Source: JALOOE01 sp964423545 (GTDB lineage: Bacteria; Chloroflexota; Anaerolineae; CG2-30-64-16). Taken from it: a stretch of DNA of 28,035 nucleotides. A model generated the notes under the pieces. The model ran no database searches. It was not told where the DNA came from and saw nothing but the letters and a program-made list of their open reading frames with translations. Location of the stretch: positions 1-28,035 of the forward strand of contig CAYRFV010000042.1 of NCBI GenBank assembly GCA_964423545.1, written 5' to 3'. Position numbers and translations under genes: made by a program. Below, one piece after another: positions 24,327-28,035 of this stretch. The first letter of the stretch is position 1; each line of letters begins with the position of its first letter.

Positions 24327-25241
24327 TCAGCGTCCGCCGTAATAGACCACCCTTCCCGATACGCGGAACAGGACGACCGTGAACGCAACGACAATCACGA
24401 ACATGATCCACGCCTGGGCCGCGGCGTAACCCATCTTGAAGAACTGGAAGGCGCTCTGCCACAGGTAAATTGACATCATCAGGGTGGAGTCGGCAGGGGA
24501 TCCGCTGCCGCCTGTCATGACGTGCACTTCGGTGAAGTACTGAAACGCGCCGATGAGGCCTGTGATGACGACGAACAGGATAACCGGGCTGATCATTGGT
24601 AACGTGACATACCAGATCTGCTGTCCGGAGTTCGCGCCGTCCAGTTGGGCGGCCTCCATCAGCTCGCGGGGGACATCCTGCAGCGCGGCCAGGTAGATGA
24701 CCACGGCCGTGCCGACCCCCCACAGGCTCATCAGGATCAAAGCCGGCTTGGCCCATTCCGGGCTGCCCAGCCAGCCGGGCCCGCGGATGCCCACCAGCGA
24801 CAGAACGTAGTTGATGATCCCGCCGCGCGGGTTGAACATCCAGAGCCAGACCAGCGAGGTGGCCACCACAGGCGTGATGCTGGGCAGATAGAAAACCGTG
24901 CGCCAGGCCGACATGCCCTTGACCTTCATGTTCAGAAGCATGGCCAGCATGATGCCGAAGAAGGTGCCCAGCGGCACGGCGAAGAGGGCGTAGTAGGCCG
25001 TGTTGTATAGTGCCGAGACGAAGCGTCCATCGGTGACCAGATTGCGGTAGTTCGCCAGCCCGATCCACGTCGGGCTCTCCAGGATCGGATAGAAAGTGAA
25101 ACTGTAGTAAAGCGACATCAGGAAGGGCACCACCCGAAAAAGCAGGAAACCGATGATCCACGGCGAAATGAAGAGGAGGCCGGTGATCAACCCACGCCGT
25201 TCCTGGCGCGACAGTCTGCGCAGCTTCAAATGGAATGCCAC
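24327..25241 (-). CDS. CUT1 ABC transporter permease, MalF-type
   Basis: The 304-residue, six-helix permease has an EAA loop LMEAAQLDGANSGQQIWYVTLPMISPVILFVV. GLLFISPWIIGFLLFRVVPFLMSLYYSFT and FYLPSITPVVATSLVWLWMFNP are typical of carbohydrate uptake permeases. The start is GTG 25241 with AGGAGGGGG overlapping the stop of the MalG-like gene 9 bp upstream. The substrate is unknown; associated URO-D and PhyH enzymes argue for something other than a plain oligosaccharide. Confidence 0.93.
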   Translation of the reverse strand: MAFHLKLRRLSRQERRGLITGLLFISPWIIGFLLFRVVPFLMSLYYSFTFYPILESPTWIGLANYRNLVTDGRFVSALYNTAYYALFAVPLGTFFGIMLAMLLNMKVKGMSAWRTVFYLPSITPVVATSLVWLWMFNPRGGIINYVLSLVGIRGPGWLGSPEWAKPALILMSLWGVGTAVVIYLAALQDVPRELMEAAQLDGANSGQQIWYVTLPMISPVILFVVITGLIGAFQYFTEVHVMTGGSGSPADSTLMMSIYLWQSAFQFFKMGYAAAQAWIMFVIVVAFTVVLFRVSGRVVYYGGR

Positions 25242-25250
25242 GGCCCCCTC

Positions 25251-26147
25251 CTAACCCTTCAGCCCGGTCAGTGCAATCCCTTCGATGAAAGTGCGCTGGG
25301 CGAAGAAGAACAGCACGATGATCGGCACCACACTCATCACGGTCGCCGCCATAATCCAGGCAAAGTTCATGAAGCCGTAGGTGGTGCGCATGTTGGCGAT
25401 CCCCAGCGAGACGGTGTAGAGCGCCTTGTCGTTCAGGTAGATGAGCGGACCGAAGTAGTCGTTCCAGCTGCCGATGAACTGAAACAGCGCCACCACGGCG
25501 AGGGCCGGCTTAGCCAGCGGCAGGATGATCTGCCAGAAAATGGCCAGCTCGGAGGCGCCATCCACCTTCGCGGCGTCAGAGAGCTCGACCGGCAGGCCCA
25601 TGAAGAACTGCCTGAGCATGAAGATGTAGAATGGGCTGCCGAAGAAGACCGGAATGACCAGGGGCGCATACGTGTTCACCCAGCCCAAACGGTGAAAGAT
25701 GATGTATAGGGGGATGAAAGTCACGAACCCCGGCAGAATCATCGTTGCCAGGACCAGTGCGAAGACTGCATCGCGTCCGGGCCAGCGTACGCGCGAGAAG
25801 CCGTAGGCGACCAGCGAATTGATGAGCACTGCGCCGATGACCGACGGGATGGCGATCTTTAGCGTGTTCACGACGAAATGCGCGAACTCGGCCTGGCCGA
25901 ACGCCTGGACGTAGTTGTCCCAGCGAATGGGATTCGGGATCCAGATCGGCGGCCAGACGACCAGCTCCTGCGGGTTCTTCAGCGACGTGGAAACCATCCA
26001 GACCCAGGGCAGGATGAAGAACGCAGAAAAGAAGAGCAACGCCACGTACTTCGCCGTCCCCGTGGCGCCGCGGAGAAGCTGGTACCGCGCCGAATGGTGA
26101 TGCGGTCGGGTCTTGGGCAGCGCGGCCATGCCTGTCTGTGTAGCCAT
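25251..26147 (-). CDS. CUT1 ABC transporter permease, MalG-type
   Basis: The 298-residue permease has a cytosolic N-terminus (MATQTGMAALPKTRPHHHS), six helices and an EAA loop LSDAAKVDGASELAIFWQIILPLAKPALAVV. ILPWVWMVSTSLKNPQELVVWPPIWIPNPIRWDNYVQAF is a standard MalG-family opening. It precedes the MalF-type gene, the reverse of the common F-then-G order. GAGG 9 nt before ATG 26147. It is separated from the binding-protein gene by 137 bp. Confidence 0.93.
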   Translation of the reverse strand: MATQTGMAALPKTRPHHHSARYQLLRGATGTAKYVALLFFSAFFILPWVWMVSTSLKNPQELVVWPPIWIPNPIRWDNYVQAFGQAEFAHFVVNTLKIAIPSVIGAVLINSLVAYGFSRVRWPGRDAVFALVLATMILPGFVTFIPLYIIFHRLGWVNTYAPLVIPVFFGSPFYIFMLRQFFMGLPVELSDAAKVDGASELAIFWQIILPLAKPALAVVALFQFIGSWNDYFGPLIYLNDKALYTVSLGIANMRTTYGFMNFAWIMAATVMSVVPIIVLFFFAQRTFIEGIALTGLKG

Positions 26148-26182
26148 GATGCCAACCTCGGAGATGAGAGGAGCTGCTACCG

Positions 26183-26254
26183 CACATGCACAGAGGCACG
26201 AAGGCGCACAGGGAGAGACCCGCTTGCTGCATCCATGGCGGCTTCATGCCTCTG
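26183..26254. repeat. Intergenic quasi-repeat and inverted repeat between SBP and permease genes
   Basis: On the plus strand, three near-octamers GCACAGAG, GCACGAAG and GCGCACAG follow each other at about 26188-26212. The minus-strand reading resembles a 'TGTGCCTTCGTGCCTCTGTG' phrase I recall from intergenic DNA of several environmental phyla. CAGAGGCA (26191-26198) also pairs with TGCCTCTG (26247-26254). Its function is unknown. Confidence 0.4.
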
Positions 26255-26284
26255 CAGTGAACGATGAGACCCCGGATCAGGGCG

Positions 26285-27739
26285 TCAGCCCTGCTTGGCC
26301 AGCCAGTTGTCCAGTTCTTTCTGCGCCTGTTCGGTCACGTAGTCCAGCGCCTCCTTCGGAGTCTTCTGGCCCACGCGCGCCTTCTCCCATTCCGCGCTGA
26401 GCAACGCAGCGTACGAATCGGCGGTCGGAATCTTGGCCGGGTAGAGATAGTAGTCCGCTTTGAACAGGTCCTTCAGGAAGATCTCCTGATAGCCCGGGCA
26501 CTGGCCGATCACTTCGGTCTTGAACTTCGGCCAGTCGACCATCATCGACGAGACAGGGCCGTTGACGCACTGCCACACCATGAAGAGGCCCGTGTAGACG
26601 TCGCGATCGCCGGTGGCGCCGGTCATGGCGCTGATGATCTCCCAGGCTGCGGCCGGCTCCTTGCCGCCCTTCGGGATGATCCAGCCGTCGCCGTAGGTGT
26701 ACATGCCCGTCTTGTCGACCCCCGTCGGCCGCGGCAGCGGCCAGACGGTGAACTCGAAGCCGGCGGGCTTGTAGCGCTTGATCGTGTCGAACTGCCAGGG
26801 GCCGGTGATCAGCGTGGCGCGCAGGCCGGAAAGGAAGGGGTCATTGCCAGCCGACCGTTCGCCGCGGCCCTGCAGCGACGCGAAGTAGTCCTGCAGCTTC
26901 TTGACGCCGACCTTCTTCCAGCGGGCGGTCTGCCACTCCAGCGCCTTGAGGTTATTGGGATGATTGGCCGTGATCTTCGTGCCGTCCTCGGAGACCAGCT
27001 GGCCCAGGAAGCGGGCGATGCTGTTGGTGACCGACGTGTAATCTCCACCGAGGACGTTGATATTGCCCTGCGCGTCGTAGGTGGTCAGCTTGTCCCAGGT
27101 GTCGGCCATCTCGTCCCAGTTTGCCGGCGGCTTGTTGGGATCCACACCCTTGTCTTTGCACATCTTGGTATTGACAAACATGCCCCAGCACTGGTTCCAC
27201 ATGGAGGCGAAGTAGTACTTGCCCTTGTAGACGCCGAGATCCCAGATGGGGGGCGCCATCCATTTTTTGAGCGTCGCAACCTGGTCCGGCTTGCCGACTT
27301 CATCGAGGGCCAGGATCGCCTTCTGCGCGGCGAGCTGATAGGCGATGTTGGCGCCGAAAACGACGGCGGTAGAGGGAGGACTGCCAGCGGCGACGCTGGC
27401 CAATAACTTCTGCGTCATGTTCTCGGGGACGACGACATGCTTGGCCACGATCTTGTTCTGTGACTTGTTGTAGCCGTCGAGAATCTGTTCGATGTTCTTC
27501 GCTGCGGCCTCGGTCCAGCCGGTCCAGACATCGATCTGAATGGGCTGAGCCGCGGCCGGAGCCGGCGCCTTGGTCGGCTCCGCTGCGGGCGCCTTCGTGG
27601 GCTCCGCCTTGGCGGCCGGAGCAGCCGGGGCGGCGGGCGCGGGGGCAGGGGCTGGAGCGCAAGCTGCGATGGCCAACCCTGCACCGCCCAAAGCAGCTCC
27701 TTTCAGGAAGTCGCGTCGAGATAACGACCTGCGTGGCAT
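26285..27739 (-). CDS. CUT1 solute-binding lipoprotein with twin-arginine signal
   Basis: The 484-residue extracellular binding protein has a signal with SRRDFLKGAALGGAGLAIAAC that combines a twin-arginine motif and a lipobox Cys. This is followed by an Ala/Pro/Lys linker (AEPTKAPAAEPTKAP) and a family-1 binding fold starting IQIDVWTGWTEAAAKNIEQILDGYN. GWIIPKGGKEPAAAWEIISAMTG and WEKARVGQKTPKEALDYVTEQAQKELD at the end are typical. The start is placed at ATG 27739, 6 nt after GAGGAGG; an ATG at 27745 abuts the ribosome site. It feeds the two permeases downstream. The ligand cannot be assigned. Confidence 0.94.
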   Translation of the reverse strand: MPRRSLSRRDFLKGAALGGAGLAIAACAPAPAPAPAAPAAPAAKAEPTKAPAAEPTKAPAPAAAQPIQIDVWTGWTEAAAKNIEQILDGYNKSQNKIVAKHVVVPENMTQKLLASVAAGSPPSTAVVFGANIAYQLAAQKAILALDEVGKPDQVATLKKWMAPPIWDLGVYKGKYYFASMWNQCWGMFVNTKMCKDKGVDPNKPPANWDEMADTWDKLTTYDAQGNINVLGGDYTSVTNSIARFLGQLVSEDGTKITANHPNNLKALEWQTARWKKVGVKKLQDYFASLQGRGERSAGNDPFLSGLRATLITGPWQFDTIKRYKPAGFEFTVWPLPRPTGVDKTGMYTYGDGWIIPKGGKEPAAAWEIISAMTGATGDRDVYTGLFMVWQCVNGPVSSMMVDWPKFKTEVIGQCPGYQEIFLKDLFKADYYLYPAKIPTADSYAALLSAEWEKARVGQKTPKEALDYVTEQAQKELDNWLAKQG

Positions 27740-27834
27740 GATCATCCTCCTCTTGGGGATCCAGCAACGTGCGCAAACTCGATATCAGACGGTGTGGGGA
27801 CAGACAGAGTGTCAGGCTGCGGGCACCTCCTTGC

Positions 27835-27858
27835 GATCGACAGGCACGCGCCTCGATC
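27835..27858 (-). promoter_or_regulatory. Leader stem-loop upstream of the binding-protein gene
   Basis: GATCG (27835-27839) pairs with CGATC (27854-27858), and AGGC (27842-27845) with GCCT (27850-27853), separated by a 2-nt bulge. It sits in the ~180-nt leader between the promoter and ATG 27739. It may be an operator or RNA structure. The rest of 27746-28035 shows no gene. Confidence 0.35.
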
Positions 27859-27926
27859 AGACAGCGTCGCTCGCCGCTGCTGGCACGGCTTTAAGCGTCA
27901 TGATGCGCCTTGCGACGACGAGGCGG

Positions 27927-27955
27927 ATCATAGCACAGGGGTCCGAGGAGCGCAA
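27927..27955 (-). promoter_or_regulatory. Promoter of the second ABC transporter operon
   Basis: Minus strand: TTGCGC (27950-27955), 17-nt spacer, TATGAT (27927-27932) with a TGC extension. Start is predicted near 27920. The 15 bases CCCCTGTGCTATGAT match the ugp promoter at 13 positions. Confidence 0.65.
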
Positions 27956-28035
27956 GTGAACGCACCAGAGGCATGCCCGCATCCGCGTCGCCCGGAAGCA
28001 GCCTGCCGGCGATCCGCAATTCGCCACTCTGCAGC

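Noticed and set aside
23028..24473. A 481-codon plus-strand open frame
   Set aside because: Antisense to the URO-D gene and the end of PhyH. No domain is recognisable in it.

Overview
The window looks like part of a GC-rich, aerobic, free-living Chloroflexota (Chloroflexi-type) genome, probably a metagenome or draft assembly because it holds three 10-N scaffold gaps. The taxonomic guess rests on protein style, not on a marker gene: lipoproteins with Thr-Pro or Ala-Pro-Glu-Thr-Lys linkers, solute-binding proteins of the 'APAAEPTKAP' type, a b6-like cytochrome b paired with a subunit IV-cytochrome c fusion, and a two-winged-helix regulator of a kind I associate with that phylum. Translation signals are ordinary (AGGAGG-like sites, some GTG starts). 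Several promoters are close to the sigma-70 consensus.

Region 1 (1-4162, plus strand) is the end of a bacterial microcompartment (BMC) locus. It holds the 3' end of a metallo-beta-lactamase-fold hydrolase, an EutN/CcmL pentamer (vertex) protein, a CoA-acylating aldehyde dehydrogenase with an amphipathic N-terminal encapsulation-type helix, and a tandem-domain (BMC-T) shell protein. An NfsA-type nitroreductase and a thiolase remnant follow. The remnant keeps only the N-terminus and the C-terminal CLGGG segment. A 14-bp-stem hairpin separates this from the convergent minus-strand genes.

Region 2 (4233-14469, minus strand) is an energy-metabolism block. An acnA-icd pair is driven by a perfect TTGACA-N17-TATAAT promoter. 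It is followed by a second operon running Rieske, cytochrome b6-like, subunit IV/cytochrome c fusion, sdhC, sdhD, sdhA, sdhB from its own near-consensus promoter. Two TCA steps, succinate dehydrogenase and the quinol-oxidising complex are therefore contiguous.

Region 3 (14581-16693, minus strand) has a lipoprotein of unknown function with a repetitive Thr/Pro stalk, and a two-winged-helix protein lying downstream of the ugp operon.

Region 4 (16797-21391, minus strand) is a ugpB-A-E-Q glycerophosphodiester/glycerol-3-phosphate uptake operon. It has no ugpC ATPase. Its phosphodiesterase carries a lipoprotein signal. An in-frame amber codon interrupts ugpB inside the linker repeat.

Region 5 (21489-22121, minus strand) is a ferritin gene with clear promoter and terminator.

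Region 6 (22207-27955, minus strand) is a CUT1 sugar-type ABC transporter operon (binding protein, MalG-like, MalF-like, again no ATPase), followed by a uroporphyrinogen-decarboxylase-family protein and a phytanoyl-CoA-dioxygenase-family protein. This suggests uptake and oxidative or methyl-group processing of an unidentified small molecule.

The least ordinary items are the BMC fragment with its hydrolase and nitroreductase neighbours, the thiolase deletion relic, the amber codon in ugpB, and the transporter/URO-D/PhyH operon. The promoter and hairpin patterns also recur across operons.
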